DNA of 64,000 nt from an uncultured Duncaniella sp. (GTDB lineage: Bacteria; Bacteroidota; Bacteroidia; Bacteroidales; Muribaculaceae): positions 62,001-126,000 of the forward strand of contig CATWQI010000001.1 of assembly GCA_958352885.1 (NCBI GenBank). Direction: 5' to 3'. Positions 42,228 through 50,260 of the stretch are shown piece by piece. Made by a program: the position numbers and the translations under genes. The notes under the pieces were generated by a model. That model was not told where the DNA came from, ran no database searches, and worked only from the letters and a program-made list of their open reading frames with translations. The number at the start of each line of letters is the position of its first letter. Within the stretch, counting starts at the first letter, position 1.

Positions 42228-44434
42228 TGAATCTGTTTCGTTCAAAAGCAATCAAATGGGTCAAGCAGCATGATTCCATGCAATGCGGAGTGGCGTGTCT
42301 CTCCATGATATGCCGGCACTATGGAAAAGAGTACAGCCTGGAATATCTTGACGGATTCTGCCATGCCAATGTTTCAGGAGTCTCCATGCTCGGCATTGCA
42401 GATGGAGCTGCATGTGTGGGTCTGCAAACTATGACGGCAGCGGCAGCCACTCATGAGCTTGGTGATATAAAGTTGCCCTGCATCCTGCATTGGAATCAGG
42501 AACATTTTGTTGTGCTTTATGAAATTTCCAAGAACGGCAAACGGTATAAGGTGGCTGATCCCGGAAAGGGTCTCATAACATACACAAAAAAAGAGTTTGA
42601 AAGTCATTGGCTGAGTTCCATGACAGACGGAGAGCCAAGCGGGATTGTGATGCAACTGACCCCGACAGAGGAATTCTATAAACATGATTATGAGAAAACG
42701 GAAGAAAAACGTTCTTTTCGTTTCCTGTTCGGTTATCTGAAACAATATCGCAGGTATTTCACACAGATAATTCTGGGACTGGCTCTCGGATGTGTGCTTC
42801 AGTTGCTGATGCCGTTCCTTACTCAGGCAATTGTGGATTTAGGCATCAAGCATAAAGACATAGGCTTCATATGGCTTATCCTTCTCGGAGAACTTATGAT
42901 AGTCATAGGTCGCACGGCAACGGATTTTATCCGCAGATGGCTGCTACTCCACATCTCCATGCGGATCAACATATCCCTTGTGAGCGATTTTTTCATAAAG
43001 TTGCTCAAACTGCCGATGTCGTTCTTTGACACAAAACTGATGGGAGATCTGCTACAGAGAATAGGTGACCATACCCGTGTCCAGAACTTCCTTACTGGTC
43101 AGGTGCTGAATGTAGTGTTTACTTTCCTTAGTTTCATTATATTTGGAATAGTCCTGTTCGTATATGATTCCTTTATTTTCGGAATATTCGCAATAGGTAG
43201 CGTATGTTACGGTATGTGGATCATATCCTTTTTAAGAAAAAGGAAGGTGCTGGACTATGAGCTATTCGAGCAACAGGCAAGAAACCAGAACAAGACATAT
43301 CAATTGATAACCTCCATGCAGGAAATAAAACTGCAGGATTGCGAACAACGCCGCCGATGGGAATGGGAGGACACACAGGCTGACCTGTTCACAGTACAGA
43401 TGAAATCTTTGAAGCTACAACAGACTCAAGAAGCCGGAAGCATCTTTATTAATGAGGTCAAGAACATAATCATCACCGTGCTTGCAGCCACTGCCGTAAT
43501 CAATGGGCAGATGACGCTTGGTGCTATGCTTGCGGTTCAGTATATAATTGGACAGTTGAATTCTCCGGTGGAGCAGTTTATGCAGTTCATCTATTCACTG
43601 CAGGATGTCAAGATCTCCCTTGAACGTATCAATGAGATACATGAAGGGAAAAATGAGGAGACTAAAGGAAACCAGACGGCTGAATTTAAATCTGATAAAT
43701 CAATCTGTATTGAGAATGTTGATTTCAAGTATGACCCTCATGCTCTGAGAAAAACGATAGAAGATGTTTCTTTCGATATCCCGGAAGGGAAAGTGACAGC
43801 TATTGTAGGCGCATCTGGAAGCGGGAAAACCACTTTGATAAAGCTGATGCTTGGCTACTATCCTGTAGTGTCAGGTTCTATCTCCATAGCTGGAAGAAAC
43901 ATAAACGAATACAACCTCAAATGGTGGCGACGTCACTGCGGCGTTGTAATGCAGGATGGTGTCATTTTTTCAGAGTCAATTGCCCGGAACATAGCAGTCG
44001 ATGACGGCGGTATTGATGTGGAACGCCTTGAAAAAGCAGCACGGATTGCCAATATACATGATTATGTCATGGGGCTTCCGCTAAAATACAATACTCTAAT
44101 CGGACGCGATGGTGTGGGTCTTAGCCAAGGTCAGAAACAGCGTATTCTAATTGCACGGGCCGTATATAAGAACCCAGATTTCATCTTCCTCGATGAAGCG
44201 ACAAACGCGCTTGATGCGAAAAACGAGAGAGCAATCGTCGAAAACCTTGACGAGTTTTACAAAGGACGCACGGTTGTAGTGGTGGCACATCGCCTTTCAA
44301 CTGTCAAGAACGCCGACCAAATTATAGTCCTTGATGGAGGTCATGTTGTAGAAACTGGAAACCATTCAACTCTTATAGAGAAGAAAGGCACATATTATAA
44401 TTTAGTGAAAAATCAACTAGAATTAGGTAACTAG
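42224..44434 (+). CDS. Peptidase-containing ABC transporter (C39 + ABC)
   Basis: The 736-aa protein starts with an intact C39 peptidase: catalytic Cys21 in HDSMQCGVACL, His94 in NQEHFVVLYE and Asp112 in VADPGKG. A six-helix membrane domain (about 165-460) and an ABC ATPase follow, with Walker A GASGSGKTT (about 528), signature LSQGQKQR (about 633) and Walker B FIFLDEATNALD. Such proteins cut leaders after GG and export the core peptide. It is the obvious processor of all six precursors in this locus. Confidence 0.95.
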   Translation: MMNLFRSKAIKWVKQHDSMQCGVACLSMICRHYGKEYSLEYLDGFCHANVSGVSMLGIADGAACVGLQTMTAAAATHELGDIKLPCILHWNQEHFVVLYEISKNGKRYKVADPGKGLITYTKKEFESHWLSSMTDGEPSGIVMQLTPTEEFYKHDYEKTEEKRSFRFLFGYLKQYRRYFTQIILGLALGCVLQLLMPFLTQAIVDLGIKHKDIGFIWLILLGELMIVIGRTATDFIRRWLLLHISMRINISLVSDFFIKLLKLPMSFFDTKLMGDLLQRIGDHTRVQNFLTGQVLNVVFTFLSFIIFGIVLFVYDSFIFGIFAIGSVCYGMWIISFLRKRKVLDYELFEQQARNQNKTYQLITSMQEIKLQDCEQRRRWEWEDTQADLFTVQMKSLKLQQTQEAGSIFINEVKNIIITVLAATAVINGQMTLGAMLAVQYIIGQLNSPVEQFMQFIYSLQDVKISLERINEIHEGKNEETKGNQTAEFKSDKSICIENVDFKYDPHALRKTIEDVSFDIPEGKVTAIVGASGSGKTTLIKLMLGYYPVVSGSISIAGRNINEYNLKWWRRHCGVVMQDGVIFSESIARNIAVDDGGIDVERLEKAARIANIHDYVMGLPLKYNTLIGRDGVGLSQGQKQRILIARAVYKNPDFIFLDEATNALDAKNERAIVENLDEFYKGRTVVVVAHRLSTVKNADQIIVLDGGHVVETGNHSTLIEKKGTYYNLVKNQLELGN

Positions 44435-44435
44435 C

Positions 44436-45767
44436 ATGAAAAAATGGAGTCGATACAGTCTGCTTATTGAATCAGAAAAACATTCCTGTTATTTTCTGTT
44501 CAATACTATTTCCAATCTTCTTTGGAAATTAGACCATGAAAACGCAAAAATCCTCATGGACTTGCGTGATAACAAAATATCATGTGAAGATCTGGATGAT
44601 GATACCAAGACGCTATTGTCGGAAAATATTATCATCACAGATAGTGATGACACAGAACTGGCAAAATTGAAATTGCTTAAGCATTATCACAGAATGGATA
44701 ATTCAATCATGGCATTGACAATAGCCCCAACATTGGAATGTAATCTACGCTGCAGCTATTGCTTTGAACAAACTCATCCTAATATAAGAATGTCTGATGA
44801 AGTGGAAGATGCGATTGTAGATTTCATTAAACAACATTCAAGTGTTTGGAATCTTCAAGTAACATGGTTTGGAGGAGAACCGTTGCTATACTTTGAGAGA
44901 ATAGAATCTTTGACTAAAAAAATATTATCAATACCAACAATAAAAAATTATAAGGCTGATATTGTAACAAACGGAGTCGGGTTTAATGCAGAAATAATAT
45001 CAAAACTTACAGAACTTCATATCGACTCTGTTTTTGTAACACTCGACGGGCTGGAGACTACACACAACGCTCGAAGAGGTGAAATTAGCGGACTAAACTC
45101 ATATAACTCCATTATGAATAATCTGGAGTTATTGGCTAAAGTACCTGAAATCACTAAAGTGATTCGTGTAAATATTGATGCGACAAATCGAGACTCCTTT
45201 TGCGACGTTTTTGAAAATATAAGAAATAAATTCAATAGTGATAGATTCTTTGTCTATGCAGGATTTGTCAAAGGTTCGTATGGGTGTAACAATCATTGCG
45301 TAAATGCAATGACCACTCATGAGCAAGCAGAATATTTAGTGGAATCATACAATAGACTTGGTGCTAAAGCACCATCACTTCTTCCAGTTCGTAATAGTTA
45401 CGAGTGTATTGCTAGATGCAAAAATGGAATACTCATAGATCCAGAAGGGTTTCTTTATAAGTGCTGGTCCGATACCGGATACAAAAGAATGAGTTTTGGC
45501 AATATTTTAGATGCCACAAACCTCAATCTTGATATACTATCGCAGTATATGGTTGGGAATGACCCATTTGATGATGTAAAATGTCAAGCATGCCCATTCT
45601 TGCCAATATGTGGAGGGGGATGTCCACATTCAAGAATAATGAACAAGTTTTATGGAGCTAAGAATGAAGTATGCCATTACGCAAAGACTCATACAAGGGC
45701 TTTCATTGAGTCGTTTTATGAACTGAAAATATTGAAGGAGTCACCGAAAAGCCTTAAAAGTGAGTAG
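44436..45767 (+). CDS. Radical SAM/SPASM peptide maturase
   Basis: The 443-aa protein has an N-terminal ~85-residue region that may bind a precursor leader, the radical SAM motif CNLRCSYC (Cys102, 106, 109), VTWFGGEPLL and VTLDGLETTHNARR, and a SPASM domain with CKNGILIDPEGFLYKCW and CQACPFLPICGGGCPH. Such enzymes make thioether or carbon-carbon links in ribosomally made peptides. The four-cysteine precursor starting 25 bp downstream is the likely substrate. Confidence 0.93.
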   Translation: MKKWSRYSLLIESEKHSCYFLFNTISNLLWKLDHENAKILMDLRDNKISCEDLDDDTKTLLSENIIITDSDDTELAKLKLLKHYHRMDNSIMALTIAPTLECNLRCSYCFEQTHPNIRMSDEVEDAIVDFIKQHSSVWNLQVTWFGGEPLLYFERIESLTKKILSIPTIKNYKADIVTNGVGFNAEIISKLTELHIDSVFVTLDGLETTHNARRGEISGLNSYNSIMNNLELLAKVPEITKVIRVNIDATNRDSFCDVFENIRNKFNSDRFFVYAGFVKGSYGCNNHCVNAMTTHEQAEYLVESYNRLGAKAPSLLPVRNSYECIARCKNGILIDPEGFLYKCWSDTGYKRMSFGNILDATNLNLDILSQYMVGNDPFDDVKCQACPFLPICGGGCPHSRIMNKFYGAKNEVCHYAKTHTRAFIESFYELKILKESPKSLKSE

Positions 45768-45792
45768 GAATCAACAAAAAACTAGTATTCTG

Positions 45793-46011
45793 ATGAAAAA
45801 AGTAAATCTTACAGTCATCCAGAAAGCCAGACCAATGGATGCCGATCTTCATTTAGCTTATGGGGAGAGCATCTCAAGAGAGGCTCTGCGCTTGATTCGC
45901 GGTGGGCTTGGAGCCACACAAACAACAATGCAAGAGGAAAAGAAAGCATGTGATGCAGTATGTCTACCTCCAGGTTATGGATATTGCAGCTGCTATCACA
46001 ATCTTGTATAG
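45793..46011 (+). CDS. Four-cysteine double-glycine precursor peptide
   Basis: The ATG at 45793 is preferred to an upstream start that overlaps the maturase gene. The 72-aa precursor has leader MKKVNLTVIQKARPMDADLH, continuing to ISREALRLIRGG (GG at 37-38), the style of the GG-Bacteroidales natural product precursors. The 34-residue core ends ACDAVCLPPGYGYCSCYHNL with four cysteines (53, 57, 65, 67). The adjacent radical SAM/SPASM enzyme suggests a thioether-bridged (sacti-/ranthipeptide-like) product, exported by the C39 transporter. Confidence 0.85.
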   Translation: MKKVNLTVIQKARPMDADLHLAYGESISREALRLIRGGLGATQTTMQEEKKACDAVCLPPGYGYCSCYHNLV

Positions 46012-46030
46012 TCTTGTTCTAACCAATTGT

Positions 46031-46063
46031 GTCATTCTTCTGAACTATATTCAGGAGAATGAC
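46031..46063 (+). terminator. Hairpin between precursor peptide and second barrel gene
   Basis: GTCATTCTTCTGAA pairs with TTCAGGAGAATGAC (one T-G pair) around a 5-nt loop. No long T run, so it may attenuate rather than stop transcription, keeping the peptide transcript more abundant than the downstream genes. Confidence 0.55.
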
Positions 46064-46078
46064 CTTCATTGAATTTGT

Positions 46079-48139
46079 ATGACAAAAATAACATTAACAT
46101 TTATTTTTTTATTCACGTCTTTATGTGCATTTTCAGCCAGTTCTGAAGATATTGACACTATAAGAACTAAATCGCTTGACGAAGTGATAGTCTCTGCATC
46201 ATATCTTACCCGTGAGGATGACCACATTCTCGCTGTTCCGACTAAAGAGCAACGGAAACATGCTGTTACAGGATATGATTTGTTAAGTAACCTCATGATC
46301 CCGGGAATATATGTTAACCGCTCTACCGGCAGTGTTGCAACTCCGGCCGGAGCTGCCACCATATACATAGACGGTCGTGAGGCGGATTTTCGCGAGGTGC
46401 AGTCGTTGAGACCGAAAGATATTGCAAGGGTGGAGTATTTTGACATCCCGACCGGAAAATACGCCAAAGACGCTGCTGCAATCAATTTTATACTTAAAAC
46501 ACTCGATAACGGTGGATATACACAGTTTGATGCCGCGCAAGGTGTCGGCTATCTTTACGGTGATTATAACTTGATTTCCAAGTTCGTAACAGGAACAAAA
46601 AGTATAAACCTATGGGCTGGATACGCATTGGAAAATTTTAAATCATCATTACATGAAAAAGAAACATTCAACTTTCCCAAAGGATTATTAAACAGGAGCA
46701 ACTCATACAGCAATGCCGGCAATCGCGATACGGAGGAATATGTGCAGGCCTCAATCAGCAATCGTGGCAAGAAATATATCTGGATGCTTCGTGGAGGCAT
46801 ATCATGGAATGACAAGAAAAATGATGTTGGCAACGGCATTGTAAATTATTGTCTGGCAGATGTCGCTTCAAATAGTGGCAAAAGCCTTAATCTTTACAGC
46901 AAGAATAAAACAATGCGTCCAAGCCTGTATTTTTATGGGTTACACACATTTTCAGAAACAAGAACACTTGATTATGTAGTTGACGGATATTTCTCAAGGA
47001 ATGATTACAACCGTCAGTATAACGAAGGGGATGCCTATTACAAATCATTTGTCAAGGAAGATTACTATTATACCAAACTGAACGCCAACTACTCGATGTC
47101 ATTCAGCCACCGCAACAGGCTTGCCTTCATTCTCTACGAATTTTTGAGAATAAGTGATTCAGACTATTCCGGCAGTTCAATTTACAACCAGAATCTACGT
47201 TCCTCGGAAACTATCCTGTTTGTTGATTACTCCCAAAGACTTGGTCGATTCTTCTATGATATCAATCCTGGTCTGTCATTTCTTACATATAGGTTGAAAG
47301 GACTGAAGTCAATCAACCACATCAATCCCCGCCTTCAGGCAAGTGCGGCATATATGATAGATAGGAAGCAGCAGCTTCAGTTCGCTTTCGCGCTAGGCAA
47401 TACTTATCCGAGAATAAACACTATCAACAATGTCGAACAGCAGATTGACCCGATAATAATACTCAAAGGCAATCCTGATATGGATAACTCAATCCTGTTG
47501 AGTCCTCGCTTCAGTTACAATTTGAACCTCAATAAGATCGCACTACAGGCAGGAGTATCGTATTATTATCAGAACCATGCCATAGTTTCTGATTATTATA
47601 TCCGTGGAGGAAACCTTATCAGTACATTCCGCGACGACTGCACCTATCATCGACCGGGAGCAGATGTATCATTGACATATAAGCCATCCAATACTCTTAA
47701 CATCAATGTATCCGGACAATGGAATGAACAGTTTATCCGTGGCAGAGTGGAGCATCGAAACCTGACATCATTCAGCGGAAGGATGATAGTGAATTATTAT
47801 GTCGGTAATTTTTCCTTCGGAGCTATGTTGTCAACACCGACAAAAGATTTGGTTGATTACCAGATACGCAGAAAAACATATTGGAGATACCAATTGTCTG
47901 CCATGTGGAATCACGGAAATTGGGCGATTGAAGCAAATGCCAACAATCTGTTTTTGATGAAAAACAATATTATTGACGAACTTTCATCGCCGACTTACTC
48001 ATTCTCACAGACCAATTGGAATCGTCAATACAACCAGTATGCGACTTTGAAGGTTGTATATAGCTTCGACTATGGCAAGAAGACCACAAAGTCTCCGAAA
48101 TATGAACGAGTGGAAAGTGAAAGTGCAATATTGAAATAA
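46079..48139 (+). CDS. Outer-membrane TonB-receptor-like protein
   Basis: The 686-aa protein has a signal peptide (MTKITLTFIFLFTSLCAFSA), a TonB-box-like start (SLDEVIVSAS), a plug domain (AVTGYDLLSNLMIPGIYVNRSTG, IYIDGREADFREVQSLRPKDIARVE) and a beta-barrel. Unlike the barrel at 39645 it lacks the regulatory-like N-terminal domain. Second outer-membrane protein of the peptide locus, perhaps a receptor or export gate. Confidence 0.82.
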   Translation: MTKITLTFIFLFTSLCAFSASSEDIDTIRTKSLDEVIVSASYLTREDDHILAVPTKEQRKHAVTGYDLLSNLMIPGIYVNRSTGSVATPAGAATIYIDGREADFREVQSLRPKDIARVEYFDIPTGKYAKDAAAINFILKTLDNGGYTQFDAAQGVGYLYGDYNLISKFVTGTKSINLWAGYALENFKSSLHEKETFNFPKGLLNRSNSYSNAGNRDTEEYVQASISNRGKKYIWMLRGGISWNDKKNDVGNGIVNYCLADVASNSGKSLNLYSKNKTMRPSLYFYGLHTFSETRTLDYVVDGYFSRNDYNRQYNEGDAYYKSFVKEDYYYTKLNANYSMSFSHRNRLAFILYEFLRISDSDYSGSSIYNQNLRSSETILFVDYSQRLGRFFYDINPGLSFLTYRLKGLKSINHINPRLQASAAYMIDRKQQLQFAFALGNTYPRINTINNVEQQIDPIIILKGNPDMDNSILLSPRFSYNLNLNKIALQAGVSYYYQNHAIVSDYYIRGGNLISTFRDDCTYHRPGADVSLTYKPSNTLNINVSGQWNEQFIRGRVEHRNLTSFSGRMIVNYYVGNFSFGAMLSTPTKDLVDYQIRRKTYWRYQLSAMWNHGNWAIEANANNLFLMKNNIIDELSSPTYSFSQTNWNRQYNQYATLKVVYSFDYGKKTTKSPKYERVESESAILK

Positions 48140-48153
48140 AAATCAAAGCTTAT

Positions 48154-48345
48154 ATGAAAAAAGAACCTCAAATTGAACTCCGTTCAGAGAAAGTCCGAAA
48201 TCTACTCGGCGAGATTCCTCCCGCTCTTGTGCGGTGGGGAACAGTGATAATCGTGGCAATCTTTCTGACCCTGCTATTAGTGGTATGCTTCATGCCTTAT
48301 CCATATTCCAATGGAGAAAGCATATTGCTACACTGGCTTATGTAA
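48154..48345 (+). CDS. HlyD-type adaptor N-terminal stub
   Basis: The 63-aa protein reads IELRSEKVRNLLGEIPPALVRWGTVIIVAIFLTLLLVVCFMPYPYS, the typical cytoplasmic start and single membrane helix of Bacteroidetes HlyD-family adaptor proteins, but it ends where the long periplasmic coiled coil should begin. It is either a truncated adaptor or a short anchor adapted to work without it. No remaining HlyD sequence was found downstream. Confidence 0.65.
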   Translation: MKKEPQIELRSEKVRNLLGEIPPALVRWGTVIIVAIFLTLLLVVCFMPYPYSNGESILLHWLM

Positions 48346-48363
48346 GTTTAATTCGCAAGCATT

Positions 48364-48984
48364 ATGAAATATTATAGCATCTTATTAGTGATTGTTTGTG
48401 TGCTCTGCAGTTGCGACTCAGAAGATGAGTTAAGTGAGATTACCATGATGGATGGAAACACTATCACGGTTGACAAATATAAACGATTCTATTCAACAGA
48501 AGAAGAATTTGTTCACGATGTTTCATTTTCATTCCCAAGAGAATATAATCTCAACTGTGTAGAAAAAATAGATTATTTGAATAATCAAGAGTACACCGTT
48601 TATGATTATAATCAATCCTTTATAGGTTGTTGGGTGATAGCTGAATTTGGGAATTGGATTAAAGAATATGGTTTAATTCCAAATGTCCCTTACTATGTGT
48701 CGACAATGATTTATGTTAAATATCTGTCAGAGACACCAAAAGGTTTGCGAATTGTACCAAAGTTTGGCGAGAAACACATGGGGTATTGTCCCGACATCAT
48801 CCCTAAAACTTTTAGAGTATATCATGATTCTAATAGGAAACTGAATGTGCTAACTACCGGATTTAAGCATATAGGATATGATTCAAAACGAAAACCGGTT
48901 GCAATAAATATTCCTTCATTTATTGATAATAGTAAAAATAAATTAACATGGAACTTTTTAATTCGAGACGATGGATGGGATTAA
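48364..48984 (+). CDS. Lipoprotein of unknown function, 1
   Basis: The 206-aa lipoprotein has a lipobox (VLCSC, Cys 17). The segment WIKEYGLIPNVPYYVSTMIYVKYL..TPKGLRIVP resembles the next gene's WEKYGVTPAIYVGRYVKV...EPGTYAVP, suggesting distant relatedness. Lipoproteins at this place in bacteriocin loci are often immunity proteins, which is an inference. Its end overlaps the start of the next gene. Confidence 0.65.
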   Translation: MKYYSILLVIVCVLCSCDSEDELSEITMMDGNTITVDKYKRFYSTEEEFVHDVSFSFPREYNLNCVEKIDYLNNQEYTVYDYNQSFIGCWVIAEFGNWIKEYGLIPNVPYYVSTMIYVKYLSETPKGLRIVPKFGEKHMGYCPDIIPKTFRVYHDSNRKLNVLTTGFKHIGYDSKRKPVAINIPSFIDNSKNKLTWNFLIRDDGWD

Positions 48985-49628
48985 TTTCCCTCTTGGCAAC
49001 AACATTATGTTTATTGTTGAGCGCGTGCAACTCAACTGAAGAAGAGCCCTTGTGTGTGACTCAACAAAATGCACTCGGTGAGGTTATTTCTCTCTCAAAT
49101 GGAGAAATGATAACTCTTTCTGACACCACCACTTATGAGATATTTCCTGAAGATCTATCTGATGTATCAAACTTGACAGATAAAGCATCAGAAAATTTAT
49201 TTGACAATATCTCAAGATCTACCAATAGTCTCCGCGCGTATGGTTATGATAGCCAAGAGCCTGAAACAGATTGGAAAAAATATCTATTGAACAGCAGTTG
49301 GGAAAAATACGGAGTGACACCCGCTATTTACGTTGGCAGATATGTAAAGGTTCACAAAAATCTTTCAATTGAACCTGGTACTTATGCCGTACCCGCTGAC
49401 TATACTTCTGATAAAGCTCCCCAAAATGCAATGGGCTGGGATGGTACCACGGGTATAATTGGATTCACACCAACAAACAAGAGTGATTACATATCTGATG
49501 GTGTAACTCGAATTTTCATCATCAACTGTGATATGTCCGGTCGAGTTTATAACAAAAATATTCCTGCAAACCCTTCAAACTTTGAATGGGCTTATAAAAT
49601 GGAATCGAAAGTAGACATTTGGGATTGA
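48948..49628 (+). CDS. Lipoprotein of unknown function, 2
   Basis: Lipobox LLSAC (lipidated Cys near residue 27 from the start at 48948); a second possible ATG at 48975 would shorten the signal peptide by nine residues. The 226-aa product is Asp/Ser/Thr-rich and shares a W-x-x-YG-x-x-P-x-x-YV-type block with the preceding lipoprotein. Last gene of the locus, followed by a strong terminator. Confidence 0.65.
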   Translation: MELFNSRRWMGLISLLATTLCLLLSACNSTEEEPLCVTQQNALGEVISLSNGEMITLSDTTTYEIFPEDLSDVSNLTDKASENLFDNISRSTNSLRAYGYDSQEPETDWKKYLLNSSWEKYGVTPAIYVGRYVKVHKNLSIEPGTYAVPADYTSDKAPQNAMGWDGTTGIIGFTPTNKSDYISDGVTRIFIINCDMSGRVYNKNIPANPSNFEWAYKMESKVDIWD

Positions 49629-49668
49629 TAAGATTTTGTAATTTTTTATCAACAAATGAAGGTCTTCG

Positions 49669-49700
49669 AAGGGGTTGTGCAATATTGCACAACCCCTTTT
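49669..49700 (+). terminator. Terminator of the peptide locus
   Basis: AAGGGGTTGTGCAAT and its exact complement form a perfect 15-bp stem, then TT. A strong bidirectional terminator. Confidence 0.88.
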
Positions 49701-50260
49701 CGTAATCATTGACACGGAAGTAGTTCTACTAAATTCTGTATTGAATGTTATGGCGAATACGCAATCTGTTTATTGGAAACCGTCATTTGAAAATATCGGT
49801 GGTTTTATTTGCTTAAAATAGAATGATAGTAAAAAATGTTAAATTCAAATGCGCTGGTGTTTCCCTACTGCAGTCGTCTTGGGATTGTGGAAGTAATTTA
49901 GCTGATAAAATACTAATATTACCTATCTTATAAGCATAAATATAGGGAAATCTATCAAATGAAAGGACTAAACTTAGTATGAGGTGAGGTGAGTGTCCAT
50001 TCTCCATCTCAAAATGCTACCGAACCACACAATAGTAATAATATTAATAAATGTTAAATATTAAAATATGTGTGCGAAAAATTATGAACTGAATGTAAAA
50101 TATATTATCTTTGCGATGTAGTTTTGCTGCACAATAGCGTTTAGTGGTCAGGCAACTCGGATGTATTCCCCGTCCTGACAGAAGAACATAGCGGCAATCC
50201 TCGCTGACAAACCTATAATAATCAACATATTAATCTGTCACATCAAAATGGAAAGTGCTT
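49701..50260 (+). promoter_or_regulatory. Intergenic region and promoter/leader of the SpvB/RHS locus
   Basis: No gene is supported. Two overlapping -7 candidates are present: TATCTTTG (50106-50113) and TAGTTTTG (50119-50126), neither with a good -33. The ~140-nt leader contains a hairpin with stem GTCAGG (50147-50152) / CCTGAC (50174-50179) and an inner GGA/TCC pairing. A/T-rich upstream part. Confidence 0.45.

Noticed and set aside
49750..49821. 23-codon ORF MANTQSVYW...ENIGGFICLK with a GG
   Set aside because: Too short, single copy, no similarity to the leaders of the peptide family, and in an otherwise non-coding A/T-rich spacer.
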